Source: JANQFM01 sp035471925
GTDB lineage: Bacteria > Acidobacteriota > UBA6911 > RPQK01 > DATIPO01
Direction of reading: 5' to 3'
DNA length: 64,000 nt
NCBI GenBank assembly: GCA_035471925.1
Contig: DATIPO010000147.1
Coordinates: 1 to 64,000 of the forward strand
The notes under the pieces were generated by a model. That model made no database searches. It was given only the letters and a program-made list of their open reading frames with translations, and was not told where the DNA came from. Shown here in pieces: positions 9,673-18,499 of this stretch (its first letter is position 1; each line of letters starts with the position of its first letter). The position numbers and the translations under genes were made by a program.

Positions 9673-9906
9673 TCAACGTCTGCGCATGATGATGCGGTAC
9701 ATCTGGTGAAAGCCCACGCCCGCTCCCGCCAAGATGCCCACGACCGTCATCAGCGGTCCGCTGTCCCACCAGGCATCGAGCAGGGCCCCCAGCCAGTATC
9801 CGGCCAAGGTCGCCGAGGGGAGGAGCAGCAGGATGGTGGAATACTCGGCCATCATGCGGGCGTATTTGCCCCCCTGTCCGCCGTCATCGCCGTTGCGGTC
9901 ACTCAT
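9673..9906 (-). CDS. AtpZ/AtpI-family F0 accessory protein
   Basis: 77-aa protein with two predicted transmembrane helices (about residues 22-44 and 50-66) joined by a short loop, with a basic C-terminus RIIMRRR. Length and position at the head of the F0 genes match the AtpZ (ATPase_gene1) family, whose members associate with AtpI and are proposed to move Mg2+ or Ca2+. The ATG lies inside the 3' end of the upstream epimerase-family gene (8-base overlap), so the sugar-nucleotide gene and the F0 genes are probably one transcript. Confidence 0.75.
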   Translation of the reverse strand: MSDRNGDDGGQGGKYARMMAEYSTILLLLPSATLAGYWLGALLDAWWDSGPLMTVVGILAGAGVGFHQMYRIIMRRR

Positions 9907-10864
9907 CGCGCATCAAGTCGTCGAAGTAGTCGATGGTCATCTGCAATCCCTCGCGCAGCGGAACTTTGGGCTCCCAATCCAGCTTTTCAAGGGCCCGGCT
10001 GATGTCGGGTCGGCGGCGCACCGGATCGTCGGCGGGAAGAGGAGCGAAACGGATCTCGCTCTTCGACCCGGTCAGCTCCAGCACCCGTTCGGCCAACTCC
10101 AATATCGTGAACTCATCGGGATTGCCCAGATTGACGGGCTCGTTCAGACCGTCGGCCTGCATCAGCTTTTTCAGGCCTTCCAGGAGATCGCTGACGTAAC
10201 AAAAAGAACGGGTTTGGCTGCCGTCGCCGTAGACCTCCAGAGGCTGTCCTCTCAGGGCCCGCACCACGAAATTGCTGACAACCCGGCCGTCTTCCTCGTG
10301 CATGAAGGGGCCGTAGGTATTGAAAATGCGGGCGATACGGACGTCGACTTGGTTTTGACGATGATAGTCCATCATCAGCGTTTCTGCCAGACGCTTGCCC
10401 TCGTCATAGCAACTGCGCCGACCCACGGGATTGACGTGGCCCCAATAGTCTTCCCGCTGGGGATGCTCCTGCGGATCTCCGTAGACTTCGGAAGTGCTGG
10501 CCTGCAGGATACGGGCGCCCACCCGCTTGGCCAATCCCAGCATGTTGATCACGCCCATGACGTTGGTCTTGACCGTCTTGACCGGATTGTGCTGGTAGTG
10601 GACGGGCGAGGCTGGACAGGCCAGGTTGTAGACCAAGTCAGCTTCCAGAAGTATGGGCTGGATGACGTCGTGGCGCAGAAACTCGAAGCGGGGCTCGGAG
10701 AGCAGATCCTGGATGTTGCGCTTGCGGCTGCAGTAGAGATTGTCGAGGCAAAGCACCTCGTGGCCCTGGCGCACTAAGTCGCGGCACAGGTGGCTGCCGA
10801 TGAAGCCGGCGCCGCCGGTGACCAGAACGCGCTTGGACTGAGGGCGAAAAGGCGAGGGCCGCAT
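9899..10864 (-). CDS. UDP-glucuronate decarboxylase-like NAD-dependent epimerase/dehydratase
   Basis: 321-aa extended short-chain dehydrogenase with TGGAGFIGSHL for NAD binding, the STSEVYGDPQ strand, the catalytic SCYDEGKR (YxxxK) and the RIFNTYGP motif. The segment PQREDYWGHVNPVGRRSCY is typical of UDP-xylose synthases, which oxidise and decarboxylate UDP-glucuronate to UDP-xylose for surface glycans. The C-terminal REGLQMTIDYFDDL is also family-typical. The gene overlaps the following atpZ-like gene by eight bases, an unusual partnership of a sugar-nucleotide enzyme with ATP synthase genes that is probably just shared transcription. No clear Shine-Dalgarno precedes the ATG. Confidence 0.88.
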   Translation of the reverse strand: MRPSPFRPQSKRVLVTGGAGFIGSHLCRDLVRQGHEVLCLDNLYCSRKRNIQDLLSEPRFEFLRHDVIQPILLEADLVYNLACPASPVHYQHNPVKTVKTNVMGVINMLGLAKRVGARILQASTSEVYGDPQEHPQREDYWGHVNPVGRRSCYDEGKRLAETLMMDYHRQNQVDVRIARIFNTYGPFMHEEDGRVVSNFVVRALRGQPLEVYGDGSQTRSFCYVSDLLEGLKKLMQADGLNEPVNLGNPDEFTILELAERVLELTGSKSEIRFAPLPADDPVRRRPDISRALEKLDWEPKVPLREGLQMTIDYFDDLMRDE

Positions 10865-11004
10865 AGGAGATCATGCATACCACTGAGGCCTCTGCCGATG
10901 CAAGCAGGCAGGCTGCGGCGCCGCGGTCCGCCGGTCCCTTGCAGCGGATGCCCGAGAGAGCTCCTAAGGACGCGCCGGCACAGGAAAATGTACCCGAAGC
11001 GCAG

Positions 11005-11388
11005 CTAAAGCGTCCCGATAAAGGTCGATTCCTTGAGCCGGTATTGGAAGCGGTAGGTGTAGCCGGGGAACTCAACCTCGCGGAAAACCGTGACCTCGAT
11101 GTGCAACTGGGGCGGACCGGTGGCGAATTGCTTGCGGCTATGCTTTAGGGAGTCCTCCACAATCTTGAAGTCGTAGAGATCAGCGATCCGCTCGATGTTC
11201 TTGTGCAGTCCGTTAACGCTCATGGCTTGGGCGCCGGCCTGGCTGACAAGACGGGCGAAGTCCTCTTCGAACTGCAGTTTGTCGAGATAGACGGGGATGA
11301 CTTTGATGGACCCGAAAATGAAGAGCCCCAGCAAGCCCAGGGTGACCACGCATCCGAATTTCCCGCTGCCGCGCTGATTGTTCATCAT
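11005..11388 (-). CDS. Small membrane-anchored protein, DUF4845-like
   Basis: 127-aa protein with one N-terminal transmembrane helix (residues about 12-32, GCVVTLGLLGLFIFGSIKVI) and a soluble remainder that is probably periplasmic, with an amphipathic helical part and a beta-strand-rich C-terminus (HIEVTVFREVEFPGY). Topology and size resemble the DUF4845 group, whose function is not established. Two adjacent ATGs (11388 and 11385) follow a GAGGGCAAGAG stretch that may serve as ribosome-binding site. It lies between the UDP-sugar enzyme and glycosylasparaginase on the same strand and could be transcribed with either. Confidence 0.6.
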   Translation of the reverse strand: MMNNQRGSGKFGCVVTLGLLGLFIFGSIKVIPVYLDKLQFEEDFARLVSQAGAQAMSVNGLHKNIERIADLYDFKIVEDSLKHSRKQFATGPPQLHIEVTVFREVEFPGYTYRFQYRLKESTFIGTL

Positions 11389-11498
11389 GTCTCTTGCCCT
11401 CTTCGAGATGGCTTCCCCGCCCCTCGCCGCCTCGGGCCTCGAGTCTTGGTGATCGCATCCATCTTAGCGCTTGAGCCGGATTCTTTTAGTAGCGCTGA

Positions 11499-12554
11499 TC
11501 ACCGTTCGGCGGGTCGCTCGTACAGGTAGGCCGAATCGCGAACCCGGTTCTCCCGGCCATCGTGCACCGCGTAGCGGCTGCCGCTGTACATGGCGACTCC
11601 GGCATATCGTCCTTGCTTGTCGACCAGATAAAAGTTGACGTTGAATCGGGGACGCCCCTGGTCGTCCAGCAAGTACGGCTCAGAGGTATTGTCGGCAATT
11701 CGGCGCAGCACCTTTAGTCCGGCTTCTTCAGGAGAATCGCCGTTGCGCATGAATTCCACTGCCAGAAAACTGGCGCAAGTCTTGAGATTGGCCTCTCCTC
11801 GTCCCGTGCTGCCGCAGGCGCCGACTTGGTTGTCGAGGTAGAGTCCGGCCCCGATGATGGGCGAGTCGCCTACGCGTCCTGGAATCTTGAAGGCCAGCCC
11901 GGATGTCGTCGTGACCCCTGAGATGTCTCCCTGGGCATTGACGGCGTTGCAGTTGATGGTTCCATGATGGCGGATGTAGTCGCGCAGGGCCGCCTGCTGA
12001 TCGGAACGCATGGACTCGGGAATGCGGTCTTGGGGGTCAATCCAGTCGTCACGTCCGCTGAGAGACCGCTTCCACTTCCACCAGATTTCGCGCGACTCGT
12101 CGGTGAGCAGATTGGTTTCCTCCATGCCCATCATGAGGGCGAAGCGCTTGGCTCCCTGGCCCATCAAATGGACATGGTCGGTGCGTTCCATGACATACTT
12201 GGCCAGCCGGGCGGGGTTGCGGATGTTCTCCACGGCGCCCACGCCAGCCGCCCCGCGCGTGGGTCCATGCATGACCGAGGCGTCGAGTTGAACGACTCCT
12301 TCTTCGTTGGGCAGTCCGCCATAACCGACGCTGCGGTCGTCGGGATCGTTTTCCACCAACTCCACCCCGGAAACCACTGCTTCCAGAGTGTCCTTTCCTT
12401 CCCGCAGCAGAGCCATGGCTCTTTGGGTGGCCTTGAGCCCGTTGGCGCTGGCGATGACCACGGGCAAGGCTTCGGTTTGTGCTTGGAGCTTCTTGGCCGC
12501 TGAGGCCACGGTCGCTGCCGCGGCAGAAGTCTGCAGAAACTCTCGTCGATTCAT
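11499..12554 (-). CDS. N4-(beta-N-acetylglucosaminyl)-L-asparaginase family Ntn-hydrolase, Tat-exported
   Basis: 351-aa precursor of the glycosylasparaginase/isoaspartyl peptidase family. It begins with a twin-arginine signal (MNRREFLQTSAAAATVASA), so it should fold in the cytoplasm and be exported. Autocleavage would occur before Thr199 in HHGTINCNA, making that Thr the nucleophile of the beta subunit. The bacterial enzymes usually have HDTI here, so the Gly in place of Asp is notable. The substrate-loop motif GRVGDSPIIGAG, with the Arg and Asp that hold the Asn substrate, is intact, as is GACGSTGRGE. It probably cleaves the GlcNAc-Asn bond of glycopeptides, or isoaspartyl peptides, in the periplasm. 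The start has a GGGGGA ribosome-binding sequence. Confidence 0.88.
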   Translation of the reverse strand: MNRREFLQTSAAAATVASAAKKLQAQTEALPVVIASANGLKATQRAMALLREGKDTLEAVVSGVELVENDPDDRSVGYGGLPNEEGVVQLDASVMHGPTRGAAGVGAVENIRNPARLAKYVMERTDHVHLMGQGAKRFALMMGMEETNLLTDESREIWWKWKRSLSGRDDWIDPQDRIPESMRSDQQAALRDYIRHHGTINCNAVNAQGDISGVTTTSGLAFKIPGRVGDSPIIGAGLYLDNQVGACGSTGRGEANLKTCASFLAVEFMRNGDSPEEAGLKVLRRIADNTSEPYLLDDQGRPRFNVNFYLVDKQGRYAGVAMYSGSRYAVHDGRENRVRDSAYLYERPAER

Positions 12555-12782
12555 CTCATCCCCCTTTGCTGCTCATCGGTTAGCCGATCGGCGGCCCCAA
12601 TCCAATTCCCGGTCGGCTTGGCCGGGCCGGTCTGCCGCACAGTGGATGAAGGGATGCTACCCGATTCGCTGATGCTTGCCAAAGACCGCCGACGCAAGCG
12701 TCCTCAAAAACGCCCGCAGCCGAGGTGCCTTGCGGGAGCCCCGCAGAAGGGGAAGATCAGGTCCCGGCCATCTCGATTTTGC

Positions 12783-12788
12783 TATCCT
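12783..12788 (+). promoter_or_regulatory. Leaderless-type -10 element of the TPR gene
   Basis: TATCCT, preceded by TGC, ends six bases before ATG 12795 and nine before ATG 12798. A GGAG lies between it and the start, but too close to the first ATG to be a standard ribosome-binding site. Confidence 0.45.
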
Positions 12789-12794
12789 CGGAGC

Positions 12795-14435
12795 ATGATG
12801 AAGCCTCAGCGGATCGCTTTTCTTATCGTTGTCCTGGGCTTGCAGGCGGCATGGGCCGGGGCGGCGCTCCAGCAGACTCTCCAGATCCTCCCCCAACGGG
12901 CCGGATTGGAGCCGGTCCAGCTTCCGCCATTGGACGATCTGGAGGAAGTGGTGCGGGAGCAGATCCAATCCAGCCAGTCCGCCTTGCAGCAGTTGGGATC
13001 GGATGAGGAAGTCTCGGAGGAAGGATTGGCTCAAGCCTATGGGGACATAGGCCGCCTCTATCATGCCTATGAATTCGCCCAGGCCGCAGAGTCGGCTTAC
13101 CGAAACGCCTACCGTCTAAATCCATCAAGTCCGCAATGGCCGCACTTGATGGGCTTGTTGCTGGAGGGTCAAGGACGCCTGCAAGAGGCACAGCTCTACT
13201 TTCACGAAGCGCTCCGCATTTCGCCTGAACTGCAGGCGGCCCGCATCCATCTGGGCCAGATTGAGTTGCAACAGAACCGTCCCCGCCAGGCCGTAGAGTT
13301 CTTCCGCAAGGTGCTGGAAAGCGATCCCGGCGATGCCGCCGCTCATTTCGGCATGGGACAGGCCGAGACGGCTCTGGAAAACTGGAGCGCGGCGCGCGAC
13401 CATTTCAAGACGGCCCTGGAGAGGGTTCCCCAAGCGGGGCGGATTCATTACGCACTGGGAATCGCCTTGCGGGAACTGGGCCAGCTTGAAGAGGCCCGCA
13501 GCCATCTGGCTCAGCGCAATTCAGTGGGGGTGGCGCCCGCCGATCCCATCGCCGATTCAGTGACCGAACTCAAGCGCGGCTTTGTCATCTACACCATCCG
13601 GGGACGCTCCCAGTTTCAAAACGGCCTCATAGCTCAAGCCGCCGAGTCTTTCGCCAAAGCGGTCGAAGCGGCTCCCGAAGATCCGGGTGCGCGGGTCAAC
13701 TTGGCCACCGCCCTGTCTGGCCTCGATCGCAATGAGGAAGCTTTGCAGGAACTTGGCAAGGCACTGGAGCTGGAACCAGACCACCCTTCGGCTCACTTCA
13801 ATCTGGGCGTCCTGATGTACAAGGAAAACCCCCACGAGGCGCTGCGTCATTTTTTCAAGACCCTAGAGCAGCGTCCAGATGATGAACAAGCCCTGCAGTG
13901 GGCCGCTCGTCTGGCCGTCCGCGAGGAGGGACAGGAAGAAGCCGCCCGGCAATTGTCGGTCTTGGCGGCGCGACGGAACCGGGCTGACGAGCTGGTGGTC
14001 TTAGAGGCGGTGAAGGCATTGATCGAGGCGGGACGCGATTCCGACGCGGCGGCTCTATTGCAAACCTCGGAAGAGGAATATCCTGGTCGGGGCGGAATTC
14101 TGCACGCTTGGGCTTATCTGCTGGCTACTTCCGCCAACCCCGAACTGCGTGATGGCGAGAGGGCCGCCGAGATTGCCCAGGCAGTCTATTCAGCCCGCCG
14201 CAGTGTCGCCCACGGACGTACGGTGGCGCTGGCTCTAGCCGAATCTGGGAAGTGCCAGGAAGCGGCCGACTGGGCCTCGCGCATGCTGCGGGTCGCCGAA
14301 ACCAGCCAGCAGCAGGCCTGGGTGCAACAGTTGCAGACCGACCTCCAGCTCTACCAGACGGGGCCGCCTTGCCGGCCGCCCTTCCCTTCGCAAGAGCCTG
14401 ATCGAGAGGACTCGCAGCCGCCTCAAAACCCCTGA
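12795..14435 (+). CDS. Secreted tetratricopeptide-repeat protein
   Basis: 546-aa protein with a signal peptide (MMKPQRIAFLIVVLGLQAAWA) followed by many TPR units. Clear repeats run from about residue 85 to 240 (Y-AFQ--DA-Y--A-RLNPSSP, LRISPELQAARIHLGQIEL, LESDPGDAAAHFGMGQAE) and again from about 265 to 360 (VEAAPEDPGARVNLATAL, LELEPDHPSAHFNLGVLM), with weaker ones to the end. TPR arrays bind partner proteins; the partner is unknown. The frame is open upstream to 12618, but the signal peptide and the nearby -10 element place the start at 12795 or 12798. The C-terminal tail is Pro/Ser/Glu-rich. The RDD-protein gene follows in the same direction. Confidence 0.85.
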   Translation: MMKPQRIAFLIVVLGLQAAWAGAALQQTLQILPQRAGLEPVQLPPLDDLEEVVREQIQSSQSALQQLGSDEEVSEEGLAQAYGDIGRLYHAYEFAQAAESAYRNAYRLNPSSPQWPHLMGLLLEGQGRLQEAQLYFHEALRISPELQAARIHLGQIELQQNRPRQAVEFFRKVLESDPGDAAAHFGMGQAETALENWSAARDHFKTALERVPQAGRIHYALGIALRELGQLEEARSHLAQRNSVGVAPADPIADSVTELKRGFVIYTIRGRSQFQNGLIAQAAESFAKAVEAAPEDPGARVNLATALSGLDRNEEALQELGKALELEPDHPSAHFNLGVLMYKENPHEALRHFFKTLEQRPDDEQALQWAARLAVREEGQEEAARQLSVLAARRNRADELVVLEAVKALIEAGRDSDAAALLQTSEEEYPGRGGILHAWAYLLATSANPELRDGERAAEIAQAVYSARRSVAHGRTVALALAESGKCQEAADWASRMLRVAETSQQQAWVQQLQTDLQLYQTGPPCRPPFPSQEPDREDSQPPQNP

Positions 14436-14489
14436 AACCGGGCTCCGCGGCTCCCCGGCACCCGCCCCTGTGAGGACAGTGGGCTGTGC

Positions 14490-14495
14490 TAGAGT
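14490..14495 (+). promoter_or_regulatory. Leaderless-type -10 element of the RDD gene
   Basis: TAGAGT preceded by TGC ends seven bases before GTG 14503, the same layout as at galE. It argues for GTG 14503 rather than GTG 14470 as the start. Confidence 0.45.
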
Positions 14496-14502
14496 GATCC
14501 TG

Positions 14503-16035
14503 GTGGACTGGAAAAGCGAAATCAAGAAGAAGCTGGAAGAGCACGCCCAGAAGAAGCATGATTTGGAGGATTCTTCGGGCGGCTCAGACCCGCAAGATCA
14601 GGAACCGCAACAGACTCCGGCGCAGCAGCACGCCGAAGCCGGGCGGAATGAGGAGGAGCCTTCTCAGCAAGAGGCTTCCCCGGCGGGCGCTGCTCCCCAG
14701 TCTTCGCCTGATAGCGGGTCAAGCCAAGACTCGGAGGTCACGGTTTCGTTGGGTCAGCGGCCCACGGTCAAGCGTCGCCCCACCACCTTCTTGCGCGATC
14801 AGCCACTGGAGATCGAGACTCCTGCCGGCGACTCTCAGGCCAACCGTCAGAGGCCGGAAGAGGGTGATGCTTCCCCGCCCGAAGAGAAGCCTGCCCCGCG
14901 AGCCGGGGAGACCGACTCCGGCCTCTCCTTCAATGACAGCCGCTCGGCGGCGGAAACCGCCGCGGGGCAAGAAGTCTCGTCCGACGAGCCGGAAGGGCAT
15001 GATGATGCCTTGGAAGCTCTTTCCGGTCGTGGCATGGCCGAGGGGGCCGATACGCCGCTGCAACAGCCTGATATCCCGCCGGAGACAGGAGAGCAGCAAG
15101 AAGAGCGGGGACCTTATCTCGCCGACCCGGAAGTTCCGGCGTCCGAGGCCCGCCGCGAGGAGGCGGACCCCGCCGCCGGAGTGAAGGAGCCCCAACAGCC
15201 AACAGGTGCAGGTCCGGCTGAGCCTTTGGCCGAGGACCCTCCATCCGAAGACATCGGCCGGGACGGGGAAGCGGACCCCGACCTGGAGCAGGACGCAAAC
15301 GACCAGGACCCGGGGGACATCCCCCTGCAAATGGACTTGCTGGAGCGAGACCTTCGTCCCGACCGGGACAAGGACCAGCCGGGAGAGCGGCAGCACTCGA
15401 TCGTCACCTTCGAGGAACGCAGTCAGGCCGAGCCTTCACCGCTGGACCGCCCCCTGCGAGGACGCGGGCAGGAAGAACCGGACGACTCTGAACGCTGGAA
15501 AGCAGCATTCGAACCCTCCGATGAGAAGGACGAAGAGGAGGATGCCCGTCTGGATCAGACCTCGGCCTATGCTGACGATTTCCCCGACGAAGATCTGGAC
15601 GAAGCCGACAACCTTTGGGTGCCGCGCGAAATCTTCATCTCGCGGGCGTTGGCGGGCTTGGTCGACCTTATCTTGGCCGCCTTCACAGGGCTGCTCTTCG
15701 CCGCTGGCGCGTCAAGGGTGCTGGGCTTCAGCCTGCTCGACCCCGCCGCCCTGCAGATTGCCGGCGGAATGGCCCTTGTGTTCTTGATCGTCAGCTCGGT
15801 CTTTTTCCTGCGCCTCGCCAGCCAGACTCCGGGAATGCACTTGGCCAAGCTCAAAGCACTCCACCAGGAGTCGCCGGAAATCCCTACCGGCGCCGCTGTG
15901 ATCCGCGTCTTGGCCTTCCTGCCTTCACTGGGACTGCTCTTCGCCGGACTTCTCTGGGGATTGTTCGATCCCTGGGCCCGCTGCCTCCACGACCGCCTCT
16001 CTCAAACCCGGGTGGTTGTAGCGGACCGCCACTGA
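14503..16035 (+). CDS. RDD-family membrane protein with a long acidic low-complexity N-terminal region
   Basis: 510-aa protein. The first ~370 residues are very rich in E, D, P, Q and S, contain no recognisable fold and begin with a charged helix (DWKSEIKKKLEEHAQKK). They should be disordered and cytoplasmic. The last ~140 residues are an RDD domain with the initial Arg in EIFISRALAGLVDL, an Asp inside the first membrane helix, and three to four membrane segments. The final DPWARCLHDRLSQTRVV matches the RDD C-terminal D-x-x-x-x-D-R-L signature. RDD proteins are proposed transporters or membrane scaffolds; no substrate can be assigned. I chose GTG 14503 because of the -10 element; GTG 14470 is also in frame. 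Confidence 0.82.
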   Translation: MDWKSEIKKKLEEHAQKKHDLEDSSGGSDPQDQEPQQTPAQQHAEAGRNEEEPSQQEASPAGAAPQSSPDSGSSQDSEVTVSLGQRPTVKRRPTTFLRDQPLEIETPAGDSQANRQRPEEGDASPPEEKPAPRAGETDSGLSFNDSRSAAETAAGQEVSSDEPEGHDDALEALSGRGMAEGADTPLQQPDIPPETGEQQEERGPYLADPEVPASEARREEADPAAGVKEPQQPTGAGPAEPLAEDPPSEDIGRDGEADPDLEQDANDQDPGDIPLQMDLLERDLRPDRDKDQPGERQHSIVTFEERSQAEPSPLDRPLRGRGQEEPDDSERWKAAFEPSDEKDEEEDARLDQTSAYADDFPDEDLDEADNLWVPREIFISRALAGLVDLILAAFTGLLFAAGASRVLGFSLLDPAALQIAGGMALVFLIVSSVFFLRLASQTPGMHLAKLKALHQESPEIPTGAAVIRVLAFLPSLGLLFAGLLWGLFDPWARCLHDRLSQTRVVVADRH

Positions 16036-16051
16036 GGCCGTCGCCCAGCCC

Positions 16052-16492
16052 TCACTCAATCTCGATTTCGTCCAGAAACTCATCAACCCATTGATCGATG
16101 GGGGGACAGCGGTATTGCACCTCGGGATCGGAGACGAAGGTCTTGACGATGACGCACATGGCGGCTTCCAGGGAGTGCCGGTCGGCGGGTTGAAAAGCGC
16201 CGCGGGTCAAATACTCCTGAGCCCGGCGGAAGTCCTCGCTCTCCAGAAAGCGTCCCACGGCGAAGTTTTCGAACACCGTTCCCGCAATGCGGCCGAAGGC
16301 CGGGTAACGGTCCTCGTAGACCATCAGCGGCAGCACCCGGTCTTCATAATCGCCGTGACGCTGGGCATCCACTTGCTGGAGGCCTTCCTGAGAGGAGCGC
16401 CAGCGGCGGCGGAGCAGATAGATCGCCGTCAAGGCCAGACCGGCCGAGGCCACCAACAAAAGAGCCAGCCAATAGGGAGGCAGGTTCGACAT
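16052..16492 (-). CDS. Single-pass membrane protein of unknown function
   Basis: 146-aa protein with one N-terminal transmembrane helix (residues about 7-27, YWLALLLVASAGLALTAIYLL), a basic stop-transfer RRRWRSS and a soluble helical domain ending in a very acidic tail (EFLDEIEIE). I do not recognise the family. The start at 16492 follows the stop of the preceding BNR-repeat gene by seven bases, so the two are probably one operon. In-frame upstream starts (ATG 16516, TTG 16519) would overlap that gene. It converges with the RDD gene. Confidence 0.6.
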   Translation of the reverse strand: MSNLPPYWLALLLVASAGLALTAIYLLRRRWRSSQEGLQQVDAQRHGDYEDRVLPLMVYEDRYPAFGRIAGTVFENFAVGRFLESEDFRRAQEYLTRGAFQPADRHSLEAAMCVIVKTFVSDPEVQYRCPPIDQWVDEFLDEIEIE

Positions 16493-16499
16493 GACAGAT

Positions 16500-18446
16500 T
16501 CAGCGTGAGCCGGCATCAAGCCGGGCAGGCGAAGAAAATTCCAGGCGGCAAAGCCCGTCGGTCAGGGTTCCGACCAAGAGGGCTCCATCGGAAGCAGCGG
16601 CCAGCGCAGTCACCCGCGAGGTGTCGCGCAAGCGCAGGCGGCGCCAGGAGTCGTCAGCGGCAGCCCGGCTGTAGACATAACCCACACCCAGATCGGCCGC
16701 GAATAGCCGTTGACCGGAATCGGAGGCCACCGCCGTGAGCCCGTCGCGCTTCAGCCCTTCGACAAGGACCCACTCGGCGCCTCGGTCAGGACTGAGGTAG
16801 AGTCCTCGGGGAGTGGCCGCCACAACGGCATTGTCGCCGGTCTGGTAAAGGCCCTGAACGGCGGTGTAGGGCAAACCCTTGACCCGTATCGTCCAGGTCT
16901 CTCCGTCGTCCTCACTGAAGAAGACGCCCATGTCGGTACCCAGCATGAGTCCTCCGCCGGACAGTTGCAGAGCGCTGTGCACAGGGCCTTCATAGACCCC
17001 CAAGTCAATGGATGTGAGCCGTCCCCTCTCCAGATCGGCCAAACGGCCTCCCCTCTCGGTAGCCAGCAACAGGCGATGGCCGTCCCTGAGGGGGGCCATA
17101 TCTCGAACAGGAGGCGTTTCGGGCAGATCGACGGATTTCCAGGCATCGTTTCCGGGATGGCCGCGGAAGAGCCCTTGGGGGGTCACGACGAAGACCTCCC
17201 CTCGGCTGATGGGAATGATGCGGCGGATGGATGCGGCGGCCTCGCCTAGTCCTTGATTGTGGGCGATCCAGTGGCGCCCCTTGTCGCGTGTGATGAAGAA
17301 GCCGCCGTGCAGGCCGTCGGACGCCACAGCCGCGTAGTAGAGCCCGGGCTGGCCGGGCACCGAAGCCAGAGCCGAAATGTGGCGGTGGGTGAATCCCTGA
17401 TTCGATTCATGAAAGCTGGCGCCGCCGTCCTGGCTGCGCAGGACGCCCACGTCGTCAGCGCCCACCAACACAATGGCGGGATCGGCGGGATGCACGGCGA
17501 TGGCATTCACCACGATGTCGGGATGGACCTTATCGAAGCGTCCGCCGCTGTCGCTGGTCTTGAAGAGTCCTATGGTGGTGCCGGCGTAGACGGTGGAGGC
17601 GTCGGACGGATCGAAATGAAGCATGCGCGTGCGCTTGGCCTCCTTGGGCAGCCCATTGTAGAGCTTGCTCCAGCTTTCACCGCCGTTGGTGGACTTGTAG
17701 ACGCCGGTGCAGGCGCTGGAAAAGAGCACTTGAGGATCTTCGGGCGAAACCAACAGACTGAACATATCGCTGTCAAAGGCCATGCCCTGATGCATGGGCT
17801 TCCAAGTTTTTCCCCCGTCCATGGTCTTCCATCCCCGCCGCCAGGTGCCCACATAGAGAATCTGTTCGTCACCGGGATCGAAAGCCAGCGACTCGACGTT
17901 GTAAAGGCTGCGGTAGCCACGGGTAACGCGCCGCCAGGTTGAGCCGGCATCGGCGCTGAGAATGACGCCTTCGGAAATGCCCAGCGCGATGACCCGCGGA
18001 TCAGAGGGTGCCACCGCGATGGCCCGGATGCTCATCTGGTACTGGCCCAAGGCAATCTCCTGCCAGGAACTTCCGCCGTCATGGGTGACAAAGAGCGCTC
18101 CGTAGTCGCTCTTGGTCTCCCAGGCTCCAACGTAGAGGGTGTCGGGATCGGACGGATGGAAATGGAGATTGTCGACCACCAAGTGGCGCTGAGGCAGTCC
18201 GGGACGCAGGCGGTGCCAGCTTTGCCCGGCGTCAAGGGACTTGAAGATCTGGCTGTCGGAGGTCCCCAGGAAAACGGTATCGGGCTGGCGGGGGTGAATC
18301 GCCAGGGAGCGGACATCGCCCCCGAAAGGCCCCAGCACTTCCACGCTCAGCTCCTCGACGGGCTGAGCCGCGAGCGGGACCAGGCACAGGATCAACAGCA
18401 GCAGGCCAAGCGAGAATCTGAGGCTGGATTGGAATTGCGCAAGCAT
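16500..18446 (-). CDS. Secreted BNR/VPS10-like beta-propeller protein
   Basis: 648-aa exported protein: a signal peptide (LLLLILCLVPLAAQ) and then about a dozen repeats with Asp-box signatures such as S-DAGQSWHRL, THDGGSSWQEI, SADAGSTWRRV, MDGGKTWKPM, TNGGESWSKL, SDSGGRFDKV, SQDGGASFHE, SEDDGETWTI and SPDRGAEWVL. These form one or two beta-propellers as in sialidases, sortilin and the Ycf48 assembly factor. The catalytic residues of sialidase were not seen, so a binding or assembly role, or cell-surface glycan binding, is more likely. I place the start at ATG 18446, which has a TATCCT element six bases upstream and a normal signal peptide. The frame is open to 18488. Confidence 0.83.
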   Translation of the reverse strand: MLAQFQSSLRFSLGLLLLILCLVPLAAQPVEELSVEVLGPFGGDVRSLAIHPRQPDTVFLGTSDSQIFKSLDAGQSWHRLRPGLPQRHLVVDNLHFHPSDPDTLYVGAWETKSDYGALFVTHDGGSSWQEIALGQYQMSIRAIAVAPSDPRVIALGISEGVILSADAGSTWRRVTRGYRSLYNVESLAFDPGDEQILYVGTWRRGWKTMDGGKTWKPMHQGMAFDSDMFSLLVSPEDPQVLFSSACTGVYKSTNGGESWSKLYNGLPKEAKRTRMLHFDPSDASTVYAGTTIGLFKTSDSGGRFDKVHPDIVVNAIAVHPADPAIVLVGADDVGVLRSQDGGASFHESNQGFTHRHISALASVPGQPGLYYAAVASDGLHGGFFITRDKGRHWIAHNQGLGEAAASIRRIIPISRGEVFVVTPQGLFRGHPGNDAWKSVDLPETPPVRDMAPLRDGHRLLLATERGGRLADLERGRLTSIDLGVYEGPVHSALQLSGGGLMLGTDMGVFFSEDDGETWTIRVKGLPYTAVQGLYQTGDNAVVAATPRGLYLSPDRGAEWVLVEGLKRDGLTAVASDSGQRLFAADLGVGYVYSRAAADDSWRRLRLRDTSRVTALAAASDGALLVGTLTDGLCRLEFSSPARLDAGSR

Positions 18447-18452
18447 GCCTAG

Positions 18453-18458
18453 AGGATA
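18453..18458 (-). promoter_or_regulatory. Leaderless-type -10 element of the BNR gene
   Basis: The minus strand reads TATCCT six bases before ATG 18446, the same hexamer and spacing as at the TPR gene. No Shine-Dalgarno is present. Confidence 0.45.
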
Positions 18459-18499
18459 CCTGATTCGGGCCCTTTGGAGCATCTGCATCTTGAGCGACG

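Noticed and set aside
12618..12794. 59-codon extension upstream of the TPR protein
   Set aside because: Arg/Pro-rich and unlike a protein start; a signal peptide begins at 12795 and a -10 element overlaps the extension.
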